Source of the DNA: Pseudoxanthomonas sp. X-1 | GTDB lineage: Bacteria; Pseudomonadota; Gammaproteobacteria; Xanthomonadales; Xanthomonadaceae | Assembly: GCF_020042665.1 (NCBI RefSeq) | Contig: NZ_CP083376.1 | Span: 1,524,001 to 1,588,000 of the forward strand | DNA length: 64,000 bases | Reading direction: 5' to 3' | Shown: positions 33,758-42,363 of the stretch, in pieces | Layout: each line of letters begins with the position of its first letter | Position numbering within the stretch: the first letter of the stretch is position 1 | Notes under the pieces: model-generated | Seen by the model: only the letters and a program-made list of their open reading frames with translations | What the model was told of the DNA's origin: nothing | Database searches by the model: none | Position numbers and translations under genes: made by a program

Positions 33758-35290
33758 TCAGGCCGATGCGGACGCGTGCGCGTCGATGGGCGCGGCCGGC
33801 CGCCGCAGCATGACAAGCACCACCAGCGCGGCGATGCCGGTGATGGCGCAGAGCACCCAGAGCAGCAGCTGCAGGGCATCGGTCTGCAGCGCGACCAGTC
33901 GTGACGCGGGCAGCGCGGGCAGCAGGCGCATGGCCTGCCCCAGGTCGCCGGCCGCCAGCGCGGCGGCGGCCGCCGGGATGTGGTCGCCCGTCGCGCCGAC
34001 CCGCAGCAGCCGCGATTGCCCCAGCGCCGCGAGCAGGGCGCCCACCAGCGCCAACGCGATGCCTTCGCCGGCCACGCGCATGGTGCCGAAGATGCCCGCG
34101 GCCATGCCGGCGCGCGGGGTGGGCACGACGCTGACCGACAGCGCATCCATCAGCCCCCAGGGCAGGCCCGTGCCGGCGCCGATCAGCAGCAGCGGCGCCA
34201 CCAGACCGGCCGGCGCGCCGTCGATCCGGGTCGAGAGCCAGGCCAGGCCCAGCGCGGCCACCAGCAGCCCCGCGCCGCACAGGCCGCCGGCGGACCAGTC
34301 GCGCGCCAGGCGCGCGGCCAACAGCGGCACGCCCAGCATCGGCGCCGACAGGGCCAGCATGACCAGTCCCGCATGCGCCGGACCGAGGCCTTCGATGCCG
34401 ATCAGGTGCAGCGGCAGCAACACCAGCAGCACGACGTAGCCGTAGCAGGTCGCCACCGGCAGCACCTGCACGCCGACGAAGCGCGCGTAGCGGAACAGCG
34501 AAAGGTCCAGCATCGGCTGCGCACGCCGGCGCTCGATCGCGATGAAGACCACCAGCAGTCCCAGGCTCGCGCCCGCGCAGCCCAGCGTGCCGGCGCCGAA
34601 CCAGCCGTGCAGCGGGACCTGCATCAGGGCCAGGGTCAGCAGCGAGACGGTGGCGGTGAAGGCGAGCGCGCCCGGCCAGTCCAGCGGGCCGCTCGCGGGC
34701 GCCCGGCTCTCCTGCATGGCGCGGCGCGCCAGCCACCAGGCCGGGCCCGCCAGCGCCACGCCGGCGGCGAACACCGCGCGCCATCCGAGCGCGGCCACCA
34801 GGCTGCCGGCCAGCAGCGGTCCGACGGCCAGGCCGGTGCCGAAGGTCGTGCCCAGCAGGCTGAAGGCGCGCAGGCGTGCCGGGCCCTCGAAACGCTGCGC
34901 CAGCGCCGCGCTGCCGCTGGCCAGGGAGGCGGCGGCCGCAACGCCCTGGCAGGCGCGCAGCAGATCCAGCCACAGCAGGCTTGGCGCCAGGCACAGCAGC
35001 ACCGAACTGACAGCGAACCCGGCCGTGCCGGCCAGGAACAGGCGCCGCCGGCCGAAGCGGTCCGCCAGCGCGCCGGCCACCATCAACAGGCTGCCGAAGG
35101 CGAGCATGAAAGCATTGGTGACCCAGTTCAGCGCGGCGGCACTGCCGCCCAGGTCGCGGGCGATCGCCGGCACGGCCAGCGCGCCGGCGGAAAAGCTCAG
35201 TGGCATGGCCAGGCCGACGGCACAGACGGCCAGCAGCAACAGGCCGGCGTGCGCGGTGGAGACAGGGGAGGACGCGTGGGACATGGGCAT
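33758..35290 (-). CDS. MFS transporter, DHA2 (14-helix) drug:H+ antiporter type
   Basis: The 510-residue protein has about 14 hydrophobic segments. Family motifs include LNWVTNAFMLAFGSLLMVAG, then ADRFGRRRLFLAG (motif A) and GSAALAQRFEGPARLRAF with the GPLLAGSLVAALGWRAVF (motif C region). DHA2 members export toxic compounds and dyes. It is divergent from a LysR-type regulator 104 bases away, a common arrangement for an efflux pump under LysR control. Two ATGs (35290 and 35284) are possible starts. Confidence 0.88.
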   Translation of the reverse strand: MPMSHASSPVSTAHAGLLLLAVCAVGLAMPLSFSAGALAVPAIARDLGGSAAALNWVTNAFMLAFGSLLMVAGALADRFGRRRLFLAGTAGFAVSSVLLCLAPSLLWLDLLRACQGVAAAASLASGSAALAQRFEGPARLRAFSLLGTTFGTGLAVGPLLAGSLVAALGWRAVFAAGVALAGPAWWLARRAMQESRAPASGPLDWPGALAFTATVSLLTLALMQVPLHGWFGAGTLGCAGASLGLLVVFIAIERRRAQPMLDLSLFRYARFVGVQVLPVATCYGYVVLLVLLPLHLIGIEGLGPAHAGLVMLALSAPMLGVPLLAARLARDWSAGGLCGAGLLVAALGLAWLSTRIDGAPAGLVAPLLLIGAGTGLPWGLMDALSVSVVPTPRAGMAAGIFGTMRVAGEGIALALVGALLAALGQSRLLRVGATGDHIPAAAAALAAGDLGQAMRLLPALPASRLVALQTDALQLLLWVLCAITGIAALVVLVMLRRPAAPIDAHASASA

Positions 35291-35352
35291 CAGGGCAAGG
35301 GGAAACGTCCTTGCACGCTAGGGCGTCTGCAAAGCTCGAAAAAGCGCGCCGG

Positions 35353-35371
35353 TTTCCGTAAATTGAGGAAA
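35353..35371. promoter_or_regulatory. Candidate LysR operator between MFS and LysR genes
   Basis: TTTCC at 35353-35357 and GGAAA at 35367-35371 form an inverted repeat with nine bases between, in the most AT-rich part of the divergent gap and about 25-40 bases before the LysR start. LysR-type proteins usually bind such interrupted palindromes near their own promoter. Assignment is positional. Confidence 0.4.
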
Positions 35372-35393
35372 AAATCTCCGCAATGAGCGCGGC

Positions 35394-36287
35394 ATGGACC
35401 AGTTGTCCGCCATCAACGTCTTCGTCAAGGTCGCCGAGCTGCGCAGTTTCGTCGCCGCCGGTGCTTCGCTCGGGCTGTCGGCATCGGCGGTGGGCAAGCG
35501 GATCGCCGCGCTGGAGCAGTCGCTGGGCGCGCGCCTGTTCCAGCGGACCACGCGCCGCGTCGTGCCGACCGAGGCCGGGCAGCTGTTCCTGGAACGCTGC
35601 CGCCGCATCCTGGACGAGCTGCAGGACGCCCAGGCGATGCTCTCGCAGGCCCAGCGCACGCCGCGCGGCACCCTGCGCATCGGCCTGCCGGTGATCGGCT
35701 ACCGCTTCCTGCTGCCGCTGCTGCCCGAGTTCCGCCGCCTGTACCCGCAGGTCGAACTGGACCTGGACTTCAACGACCGCATTGTGGACGTCGTCGAATC
35801 GGGCATGGACGCGGTGATCCGCAGCGGTGTGCTGCCCGATTCCAGCCTGATGTCGCGGCGGCTCGGGCCGTTCCGGTTCGTGCTATGCGCATCGCCCGGC
35901 TACCTGGCCCTGCGCGGCACGCCTGAAACTCCGGCGCAGCTGCAGGCGCATGACGCGCTGCGCTTCCGCTTCCCGACCACCGGCAAGCTGCAGCCCTGGG
36001 CGCTGTCGGGCGTCGAAGGCGACGCCGGCCTGGCAGTGACCGCGGTGCTGACCTGCAACAACATGGAGGCCCTGCGCGCGGCGGCCATCGGCGGCATGGG
36101 CATCGCCTACATGCCCGAATTCCTCGCCCGCGACGCGATCGAAGACGGTCGCCTGGTGCCGCTGCTGCCGGCCTTCATGGAGACCCCGGGGCAGTTCTCG
36201 ATCCTGTGGCCGTCCAGCCGCCAGCTCTCGCCGAAGCTGCGCGTCTGGGTGGACTTCCTCAGCGAGCGGTTGTTCGTCTCGCCCTGA
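35394..36287 (+). CDS. LysR-family transcriptional regulator
   Basis: The 297-residue product has the LysR helix-turn-helix at residues 1-60: MDQLSAINVFVKVAELRSFV, then SASAVGKRIAALEQSLGARL and FQRTTRRVVPTEAGQLF. The effector domain begins near residue 90 with GTLRIGLPVIGYRFLLPLLP. The closest described relatives are the CrgA/DsdC-like group that represses itself and a neighbouring transporter or reductase. It probably controls the divergent MFS gene. ATG at 35394 is the only sensible start. Confidence 0.92.
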   Translation: MDQLSAINVFVKVAELRSFVAAGASLGLSASAVGKRIAALEQSLGARLFQRTTRRVVPTEAGQLFLERCRRILDELQDAQAMLSQAQRTPRGTLRIGLPVIGYRFLLPLLPEFRRLYPQVELDLDFNDRIVDVVESGMDAVIRSGVLPDSSLMSRRLGPFRFVLCASPGYLALRGTPETPAQLQAHDALRFRFPTTGKLQPWALSGVEGDAGLAVTAVLTCNNMEALRAAAIGGMGIAYMPEFLARDAIEDGRLVPLLPAFMETPGQFSILWPSSRQLSPKLRVWVDFLSERLFVSP

Positions 36288-36317
36288 AGCCCGGGGGCCT
36301 GCGAAAGACGCGGATCG

Positions 36318-37520
36318 TCAGCGCTGCAGGTCCGCCCACACCAGGTGATGGTCGCTGCCATCGGCGATGGCGGCGTGCGGAGCGTCGCCGGCGGGCCAGA
36401 ACACGCCGCCGCCCAGGTATGAGAAGCCCACCGAAGGCAGCACGTAATCCAGTCGCATCGCGCCGGCCTTGGGGCCGAAGTCGCCGGTGACCTGGGCCGG
36501 GGCGCCGCGATGGGCGATGCCCTTGGCGGCATAGGCGCGCGCGGCCGCCTCGCCACCGGCGCTCGTCGGCGTGGGATGGCGCAGCACGCGCGGATGTTCG
36601 AGCAGTTCGACGATGGCCTCGTGGTGGCCGTCGCCATCGACCGGGTCGTTGTTGAGATCGCCGGCGATGACGAACCGCGCGTCCGCCTCCAGTCCACCGC
36701 AGCGGCCGGCGTCGTCGCACAGCCACCCCGCGTCCGCGGCGTTGTCCAGGTAATGGCGCCACAGCGTGATTTCCTGCGCGTTGCGCGCGCCGTTGCGGTC
36801 CTCCGGCCCGTCGAACACCGGCGGCGTCGGATGCGAGACCAGGAAGTGCACCACGCCGCCCGGCGTGCGCACCGGCACGTCCCAATGCGACTTGGACGAC
36901 AGCCGCAGCTGCGGCCAGGCCACGGCCGAATACCAGGGTTTGCCATTGCGCGGATCGATCGGGTTGGCCGCGCCGGGCACCTGCGACCACTTCAGCAGGC
37001 GGAAGCTGCGCACCGCGGCCGCATCGATCGGATACTTGGACAGCACCAGCATTCCGTACTGGCCCGGGTGCAGCCCATAGCCCCAGGCATCGTTGCCGGC
37101 CGCGCGCCCCTGGCCGCCGACGTGGCCATCGTTGTCCAGGTCCAGGCCGCTGGGCACCCCGGTGTTGACCTCGGCCAGATAGCGGTAGGGATAGCGCAGC
37201 GGCGCGCCGCCGCCGGGCTGGGCGAGTTCCAGGAAGCGATGCTGGAACAGGTCGGCGGCGCGCTGCGCGGGGTCGTAGTCGAACTCGTTGAGCAGCACCA
37301 GGTCCGGGCGCACGACCTGCAGCACCGCGGCGATCTTGCGCGCATGCGCGCTGTCGCCCTCCAGCTCGGCGATCAGCCCGCCCGCCTGGTCCGAATACAG
37401 CGAGGTGTTGTAGGTGGCCACGCGCAACGGTGCGGACGTGGAGGACGGCACTGCTGCGTCGTGCGCGCAGCCGGCAAGGGTGGACAGGGCCATCAGGCAG
37501 AGCAGGGAAGTCAGGCGCAT
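36318..37520 (-). CDS. Endonuclease/exonuclease/phosphatase-family lipoprotein
   Basis: The 400-residue product begins with a lipoprotein signal (LMALSTLAGC). The body is an EEP-fold hydrolase: LRVATYNTSLYS, LVLLNEFDYDP with the metal glutamate, VHFLVSHPTPPVFDG, FVIAGDLNNDPVDGDG, and SDHHLVWADLQR at the C-terminus with the catalytic histidine. Such exported enzymes act as phosphatases, DNases or phosphodiesterases; the substrate cannot be told. It has LDLDNDGHVGG, a calcium-loop-like insertion. It is a single gene, converging with the LysR gene. Confidence 0.86.
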   Translation of the reverse strand: MRLTSLLCLMALSTLAGCAHDAAVPSSTSAPLRVATYNTSLYSDQAGGLIAELEGDSAHARKIAAVLQVVRPDLVLLNEFDYDPAQRAADLFQHRFLELAQPGGGAPLRYPYRYLAEVNTGVPSGLDLDNDGHVGGQGRAAGNDAWGYGLHPGQYGMLVLSKYPIDAAAVRSFRLLKWSQVPGAANPIDPRNGKPWYSAVAWPQLRLSSKSHWDVPVRTPGGVVHFLVSHPTPPVFDGPEDRNGARNAQEITLWRHYLDNAADAGWLCDDAGRCGGLEADARFVIAGDLNNDPVDGDGHHEAIVELLEHPRVLRHPTPTSAGGEAAARAYAAKGIAHRGAPAQVTGDFGPKAGAMRLDYVLPSVGFSYLGGGVFWPAGDAPHAAIADGSDHHLVWADLQR

Positions 37521-37575
37521 CGGAGGATTCTATGCGCCGCAGATGACACCCGGCGCCTGGTCAGCCGCCAATGCC

Positions 37576-37657
37576 CGTCATTCCCGCGAAGGCGGGAGTC
37601 CAGCGGCTTTCGCATGAAGCCCAACGTCCCTGGATCCCCGCGTTCGCGGGGATGACG
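37576..37657. repeat. Inverted pair of family B repeats
   Basis: The first unit at 37576-37603 begins CGTCATTCCCGCGAAGGCGG and ends GTCCAG. The second at 37630-37657 is in reverse orientation, CTGGATCCCCGCG then CGCGGGGATGACG. Together they could fold into a large cruciform or two separate stems between convergent-divergent genes. This matches the paired arrangement at 16595-16705. Confidence 0.72.
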
Positions 37658-37718
37658 ATGCAGCGGAAATCCCGTGGTACCCGCGTCCGCAGAAACGACA
37701 GTCGGCGCCTGTCGGGCG

Positions 37719-38453
37719 CTAGCCGACCACATCCTCGATGCGGTCCCAGCTGCGGCCGTCGAAGGCCTCCAGCGGCGCGAACCGGCGCTTGTAGTCCATC
37801 TTGCGATGGCCGTCGATCCAGTAGCCCAGGTACAGATGCGTATGCCGGTCGCGCCGCGCCCATTCGATCTGGCGCAGGATCGCCAGCGTGCCCAGGCTGC
37901 GCTCGGCCAGGTCGGGATCGAAGAAGGTGTACACCGCCGACAGCGCCGCGGGCACCAGGTCGGTGACGGCCACCGCGATCAGCCGGCCGTCCTCGCGCAG
38001 TTCGAGGAAACGCGTCTGCGACCAGCGCCCGACCAGGAACTGCTCGAACTCGGTCGCGCCGTGGTCGTCCATGCCGCCGCCGACATGGCGGCTGGTGAGG
38101 TAGCGCTGGTACAGGGCCAGATGCTCATCGCTGCGCTGGGCGGCGACCACGCGCGCCTCGACCCCCGCGTTGCGCGCCGCGCAGCGCCGCTGGCTGCGGT
38201 CGGGTCTGAAGTGCGCCACCGGAATGCGCACCGGCACGCACGCCCGACAGCCGTGGCAATGCGGGCGGTAGACCAGATCGCCCGAGCGGCGGAAGCCCCA
38301 GGACAGCGCGGTCGGGTAGAACATCGGCAGGCGCGGATCGCGCGGGTCGAGCACCAGGTCGCGCGCCGTGCGTTCGGGCCAGTAACCGCACGGATGCTCG
38401 CCGGTATGGAACAGCCGCACATCGTCGCGCGGCGGCAGGGTGCCGCTGCCCAT
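37719..38453 (-). CDS. bpt: Aspartate/glutamate leucyltransferase
   Basis: Bpt attaches leucine from leucyl-tRNA to N-terminal aspartate or glutamate, marking proteins for ClpS/ClpAP degradation by the N-degron pathway. The 244-residue product shows [16 protein letters not shown], then [18 protein letters not shown] with the conserved cysteine cluster, [16 protein letters not shown], and [20 protein letters not shown]. Length matches the Xanthomonas protein. ATG at 38453 was chosen as the translation upstream is arginine-rich and unconserved. Confidence 0.93.
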   Translation of the reverse strand: MGSGTLPPRDDVRLFHTGEHPCGYWPERTARDLVLDPRDPRLPMFYPTALSWGFRRSGDLVYRPHCHGCRACVPVRIPVAHFRPDRSQRRCAARNAGVEARVVAAQRSDEHLALYQRYLTSRHVGGGMDDHGATEFEQFLVGRWSQTRFLELREDGRLIAVAVTDLVPAALSAVYTFFDPDLAERSLGTLAILRQIEWARRDRHTHLYLGYWIDGHRKMDYKRRFAPLEAFDGRSWDRIEDVVG

Positions 38454-38760
38454 CACGCCGCGCCTCCTTCGCCCGGCGCGCCGCACCCGCGCCGCGGCAG
38501 CGCGGCGGTGCAGGGTGGATGGGGCAGGGGCATTGGCATGGCCGCAGCATACTGTGCCCTTGCCGTCCCGCCATGTGAGATCGGGTCCAGGCCTGGGGAA
38601 GACGACTCTCGCGCCCGCCGCCGCCACGACGCCGCTCGGCGCAGCGTCTTGACGCGGCTGTCCGCCGTCTTAATGCGACCGCGACCAGGGTCAACGCCGG
38701 TCGGGGTGCGGCGTTCTCCTTGCCAGTGGCGCGTCGCCACGAAACTGGAAGGAAGCACGC
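38454..38760. other. Divergent intergenic region before the EF-hand gene
   Basis: About 307 bases without a credible gene. GC-rich inverted sequences lie close to the bpt start. A promoter-like pair, TTGACG at 38649-38654 and TAATGC at 38671-38676 with a 16-base gap, points toward the EF-hand gene. GGAAGGAAG near 38746-38754 is its ribosome site. Confidence 0.5.
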
Positions 38761-39381
38761 ATGCGCAAGACCCTGATCGCGTTTTCCATCGTCGCCGCGC
38801 TGGGCGCCGGCACGGCCTGGGCCGCTGGCCAGGACGCCGGCCCCCCGCCGCCGCCGCCCGCGCCGCTCAAGTCGCTGGACACCAACAACGACGGCAAGAT
38901 CAGCCGCGCCGAGGCCGCCGCCAACCCCTGGTTGGCCAAGCAGTTCGACGCGCTGGACAAGAACAAGGACGGCGTCCTGAGCCGCGATGAGTTGCCGCAT
39001 CCCCCGCGCGGCGAGCGGGGGCGTGGCCCGGGCGAATGGATGTCCCGCCTCGATACCAACCACGACGGTCGCATCAGCGCCGCCGAAGCCAAGGCCGACC
39101 CCAAGCTCGCCGCACGCTTCGCGCAGATGGACGTCAACAAGGACGGCTTCGTCGACAAGGCCGACTTCGAGTTGAAGATGAAGCAGCGCCGCGACGACTG
39201 GTTCGCCAAGGCCGACACCAACAAGGATGGCCTGCTGAGCAAGGCCGAGTTCGACGCGGCCAAGCCGGACGGCCCGATGCACGGCCCGCGCGACGGGCAT
39301 GGTCCGCGCGGTCATCGCGGTGGCCCGGACGGCGTCCCGCCGTCCCCGCCGCCGCCGGCGGACGCGCCGGCCGGGTCGTAA
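38761..39381 (+). CDS. Exported EF-hand protein with five calcium loops
   Basis: The 206-residue product has a cleavable signal peptide ending AWAAG near residue 23, a proline run, and five canonical EF loops: DTNNDGKISRAE (40-51), DKNKDGVLSRDE (66-77), DTNHDGRISAAE (98-109), DVNKDGFVDKAD (124-135) and DTNKDGLLSKAE (152-163). The fourth ends in aspartate instead of glutamate, which often shifts affinity toward magnesium. A histidine-, glycine- and proline-rich tail follows. It should bind calcium in the periplasm or outside the cell. A promoter precedes it and a strong terminator follows. Confidence 0.9.
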   Translation: MRKTLIAFSIVAALGAGTAWAAGQDAGPPPPPPAPLKSLDTNNDGKISRAEAAANPWLAKQFDALDKNKDGVLSRDELPHPPRGERGRGPGEWMSRLDTNHDGRISAAEAKADPKLAARFAQMDVNKDGFVDKADFELKMKQRRDDWFAKADTNKDGLLSKAEFDAAKPDGPMHGPRDGHGPRGHRGGPDGVPPSPPPPADAPAGS

Positions 39382-39410
39382 CCGGTCGATCGCGGTCAAG
39401 AGTAGAAGGG

Positions 39411-39444
39411 CCCCGCGCCGGTGACGGTGCGGGGTTTGCTTTTT
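39411..39444 (+). terminator. Rho-independent terminator of the EF-hand gene
   Basis: CCCCGC at 39411-39416 pairs with GCGGGG at 39429-39434, with an inner CCG/CGG pair around a gtga loop, and is followed by TTTGCTTTTT. It lies about 30 bases after the stop. Confidence 0.9.
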
Positions 39445-39501
39445 AGAACGGAGAGCGAGACACGCGGGGGCACGCGCGCTCCGGTTTCCCTGTTTCCTGC
39501 T

Positions 39502-40650
39502 TCAAAGGCCCAGGCGACCGCTGGAGATCATCCCCCACACCAGGCCGCCGCCGCCCAGCGTCATGCCCAGCACGAAGCCCAACCAGGCCAGCAGCCGTTC
39601 GCGGCGGCGGTCGCGCGCGGCCTTGACCGGATCGCGCTGCGCCTCCACGGCATGGCGCCGCGCCTTGATGCGCGGTTCGACCACCAGACACAGATAGCTG
39701 ACGCCGCCGAACAGTCCCAGCGTCAGCAGCAGCGGCACCAGCCAGCCGTGCCCCCAGAGCGCATAGGCGAACATGCCGACGACGAAGGCTAGCGAGAGCC
39801 CGGCGCTCATCGCCGCGCTGCGCTTGAGCTGGCTCCGCTCCTGCTCGTCCAGCGCGCCGCGCAGGTTGCGTTTCAGGCCGAGCCAGACGCCCAGGCCGGC
39901 GCCCGCCACGCCGACCCCGATGCTGCCCAGGCCGCCCAGCAGCACCTTGCCCGCGGTCTTGGCGCCGACCGAACCGACCAGCCCCAGTGCGGTGGCGGCG
40001 GCGGCCGGCGGCGCGCCGACTGTCAGCGCGCTGGTCACCACCAGGGTGAAGGCCGCTGCCGGCGCCGAGTCGCGCGCGAATTCGCCGAAGCGCGCCAGCA
40101 GCTCGCTGCGCACCTGCTCGCGCGCTCGCGACAGGCGCTTGCGCACGGCGGCGTCGGACAGGCCCAGCAGCGCGGCGACCTGCTGCGAGCGCTGGCCCTC
40201 GCGGTAGTACAGCAGCAGCGTCTCGCGGCTCTCGGCGGGCAGGGCGTCGATGAGTTCCAGCGCGGCGGTTTCCTGCTCGGTGGCCAGCAGGCGTTCGCCG
40301 GGTTCGGGCGCCGGGTCGGCGGCGATCGCGATGGCCAGCTCGGCGTCCTGCCCGGTCATGGCCGCGTGCCTGCGCGCGCGCAGGTGGTCGCGGGCCAGGT
40401 TGCGGGTGATCTGCCGCAGCCAGGGCAGGAAGCTGTCGTGGTTCTTCAGCCGGTCCAGCCGCTGCCAGGCGCGCAGGAACGCCTCCTGTGCGATGTCCTC
40501 GCTGGCGGCCACATCGCGCGTGATCGACAGGGCGATGGCGGTGACCGTGTTCTGGCAGGCCGACACGATCCGGCCATAGGCGGCCGGGTCGCCGCGACGG
40601 GCGGCCGGCAGTTCGTGGTGCAGCGTGGCGTCCAGGGTCAGGGCATGCAT
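39502..40650 (-). CDS. ECF sigma factor fused to a C-terminal membrane domain
   Basis: The first 185 residues of this 382-residue protein form an ECF sigma factor: region 2 includes ALSITRDVAASEDIAQEAFL and RAWQRLDRLKNHDSFLPWLR, region 4 LIDALPAESRETLLLYYREG followed by SQQVAALLGLSDAAVRKRLS. The remaining part has about four to five membrane helices (AAAFTLVVTSALTVGA, LGSIGVGVAGAGLGVWLGL, AFVVGMFAYALWGHGWLVPL, LLAWLGFVLGMTLGGGG). This probably tethers the sigma factor to the membrane. No separate anti-sigma gene is adjacent, so the membrane part may do that job. Confidence 0.88.
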   Translation of the reverse strand: MHALTLDATLHHELPAARRGDPAAYGRIVSACQNTVTAIALSITRDVAASEDIAQEAFLRAWQRLDRLKNHDSFLPWLRQITRNLARDHLRARRHAAMTGQDAELAIAIAADPAPEPGERLLATEQETAALELIDALPAESRETLLLYYREGQRSQQVAALLGLSDAAVRKRLSRAREQVRSELLARFGEFARDSAPAAAFTLVVTSALTVGAPPAAAATALGLVGSVGAKTAGKVLLGGLGSIGVGVAGAGLGVWLGLKRNLRGALDEQERSQLKRSAAMSAGLSLAFVVGMFAYALWGHGWLVPLLLTLGLFGGVSYLCLVVEPRIKARRHAVEAQRDPVKAARDRRRERLLAWLGFVLGMTLGGGGLVWGMISSGRLGL

Positions 40651-40710
40651 GGCGGGGCTTCCAGGTTGAAATCCTCCTCCATGACGCGCCGGGCCGCCGG
40701 ATGTGACCGC

Positions 40711-41247
40711 TCAGCGCGGCGGCGAGGCCGGCGGCAGCACCGGGATGCGCACGCGCTGTTCGTCGTCCTTCAGCCCATCGTCCTGCGGCGTGCGCGCCTG
40801 GCGGGCGGCCGCCTGCGCGGCGGCGGCCGCCGCGGCTTCCGCCTGCGCCTGCTGCCGCAGCGCACGGTGGTGCAGGAACGTGAAGGCCGCCGCGGCCACG
40901 ATCAGCGCCAGCAGCACCAGACGGATGCGCAGCGCCCAACGGCGCTTGCCGTGGACGTCCTGGTCCGGCTCGGCGAAGGCCAGCGGCTGCGCCACCCCGG
41001 GCCGGGTGGTCTCCAGCAGGCCCTGGGCACGCAGCAGTTCGCGCGCGCGCAGCTGGTCGTCGGCATGGCGCACCCACACGGTCGGCTGCTTGGCCTTGGG
41101 CGTGGGGTCGGAATACTTGAACTGGCTGCCGCGCCGGCCGTGGTAGGAGCGGCCGTTGCTGATGTAGGTGGCGATGCCGGCCTGTTCGAGCAGCTGGGCC
41201 ACGCCCTCGACGGTTTCCACGCGCTGGCTGGTAAAGATCTGGCGCAC
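40711..41247 (-). CDS. Small membrane protein, 'pathogenicity-like' DUF2007-type
   Basis: The 178-residue product begins MRQIFTSQRVETVEGVAQLL, EQAGIATYISNGRSYHGRRG, a fold resembling DUF2007-type signal-transducing modules, and WVRHADDQLRARELLRAQGL. One membrane helix (IRLVLLALIVAAAAFTFLHH) follows, then an alanine- and glutamine-rich segment. Related Xanthomonas proteins are annotated as pathogenicity-like, without firm evidence of function. It lies between the sigma-factor gene and tesB on the same strand, 10 bases after the tesB stop. Confidence 0.65.
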   Translation of the reverse strand: MRQIFTSQRVETVEGVAQLLEQAGIATYISNGRSYHGRRGSQFKYSDPTPKAKQPTVWVRHADDQLRARELLRAQGLLETTRPGVAQPLAFAEPDQDVHGKRRWALRIRLVLLALIVAAAAFTFLHHRALRQQAQAEAAAAAAAQAAARQARTPQDDGLKDDEQRVRIPVLPPASPPR

Positions 41248-41256
41248 GGCGCTGCC

Positions 41257-42165
41257 TTATTCCTTGGCCGGCACGTGGGCCGCATCGCCGGCGCTGGGGA
41301 CCACGCGGATCAGGCCCTCCTGCGCGGTGCTCGCCACCAGCCGACCGGCACGGTCGAAGATCAGCCCGCGCGCCATGCCGCGCGCGTTCTGCATGGTCGG
41401 GCTGTCGATGGCGTACAGCAGCCAGTCGTCGGCGCGGAACGGGCGATGGAACCAGATCGCATGGTCCAGCGAGGCCATCTGCACGTTGGGCTGGTAGTAG
41501 CTGATGCCGTGCGGGAAGTTGGCCGTGCCCAGCAGCTGGTAATCCGAGGCATAGGCCAGCAGCGTGCGGTGCAGTTCCGGCGAGTCGCCGACCCGCTCGG
41601 ACAACCGGAACCAGAACTGCTGCCGCGGCGGCAGGCGCTGGGGGTCCAGCTCGTTGCGCGGCTGCACGTGGCGGAACTCGAACGGCCCCAGCCGGTTGAG
41701 CCAGCGCTGGATCTTGGGCGGCAGGGTGGCCATGACCTGCGGCGGCACCGAGGGCTGCTCGTCGATGTCCTCCGGCGCCGGTACCTGCGGCATCTCCGGC
41801 TGGTGCTCGACCCCGGGCTCGTCGCCCTGGAAGGACGCCGCGCAGAAGAAGATCACCTTGCCGTGCTGGATCGCGGTGACCCGGCGCACCGAGAAGCTGC
41901 CGCCGTCGCGGGTGCGGTCCACGTCGTAGACGATCGGCGCTTCCACATCGCCTGCGCGCAGGAAGTAGGCGTGCAGCGAGTGCGCACGGCGCTGCGCGGC
42001 CGGGTCGACCGTGGCCTGCGCCGCCGACAGGGCCTGGCCCAGCACCTGGCCGCCGAACACGTACTTGGTGCCGATGTCCCGGCTTTGGCCGCGGAAGAGG
42101 TTTTCTTCCAGGCGCTCCAGGCTGAGCAGTTCGATCAGTTCGGCGACGACGGGTTCGGGGGACAC
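41257..42165 (-). CDS. tesB: Acyl-CoA thioesterase II
   Basis: TesB hydrolyses acyl-CoA to free fatty acid and CoA. The 302-residue product has the double hot-dog fold markers LLSLERLEENLFRGQSRDIG, VFGGQVLGQALSAAQATV, HSLHAYFLRAGDVEAPIVYD, VDRTRDGGSFSVRRVTAIQH, and the second-half catalytic ASLDHAIWFHRPFRADDWLLY with the conserved aspartate. Start is GTG at 42165, giving the conserved N-terminus and the usual length; no ATG fits. A TATACT -10 box lies on the minus strand at 42197-42202. Confidence 0.94.
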   Translation of the reverse strand: MSPEPVVAELIELLSLERLEENLFRGQSRDIGTKYVFGGQVLGQALSAAQATVDPAAQRRAHSLHAYFLRAGDVEAPIVYDVDRTRDGGSFSVRRVTAIQHGKVIFFCAASFQGDEPGVEHQPEMPQVPAPEDIDEQPSVPPQVMATLPPKIQRWLNRLGPFEFRHVQPRNELDPQRLPPRQQFWFRLSERVGDSPELHRTLLAYASDYQLLGTANFPHGISYYQPNVQMASLDHAIWFHRPFRADDWLLYAIDSPTMQNARGMARGLIFDRAGRLVASTAQEGLIRVVPSAGDAAHVPAKE

Positions 42166-42224
42166 GGGCGGGCGCGGGCGAGGCGGGTGGGCCGGCAGTA
42201 TAGCGGCGGCGTCCGCGCGCCTCG

Positions 42225-42255
42225 TTGCCCGTCGCGGCGGGCTTTGCGCTACCAT
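42225..42255 (+). promoter_or_regulatory. Putative thrS promoter
   Basis: TACCAT at 42250-42255 is a fair -10 box. TTGCCC at 42225-42230 is the nearest -35-like sequence but is 19 bases away. Transcription from here would begin near 42262 and include the leader peptide and attenuator. Confidence 0.4.
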
Positions 42256-42315
42256 GCCGGTCCGTTTCGACGATGAGTCAGGTGGCCCGCGCCCCGCGCC
42301 GGCCGAGCGTGCGAC

Positions 42316-42342
42316 ATGAGCACTACCACCGCCCACCGCTGA
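42316..42342 (+). CDS. thrS leader peptide MSTTTAHR
   Basis: This eight-codon frame reads MSTTTAHR, with three consecutive threonine codons (ACT ACC ACC) at 42322-42330 and a TGA at 42340-42342. It ends 21 bases before a perfect terminator hairpin in the leader of the threonyl-tRNA synthetase gene. That is the expected layout for ribosome-mediated attenuation when charged tRNA-Thr is short. The ribosome site is weak (GAGCG). I am fairly sure of the pattern but translation is unproven. Confidence 0.6.
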   Translation: MSTTTAHR

Positions 42343-42363
42343 TCCACGCGCATGGTCACCTGC

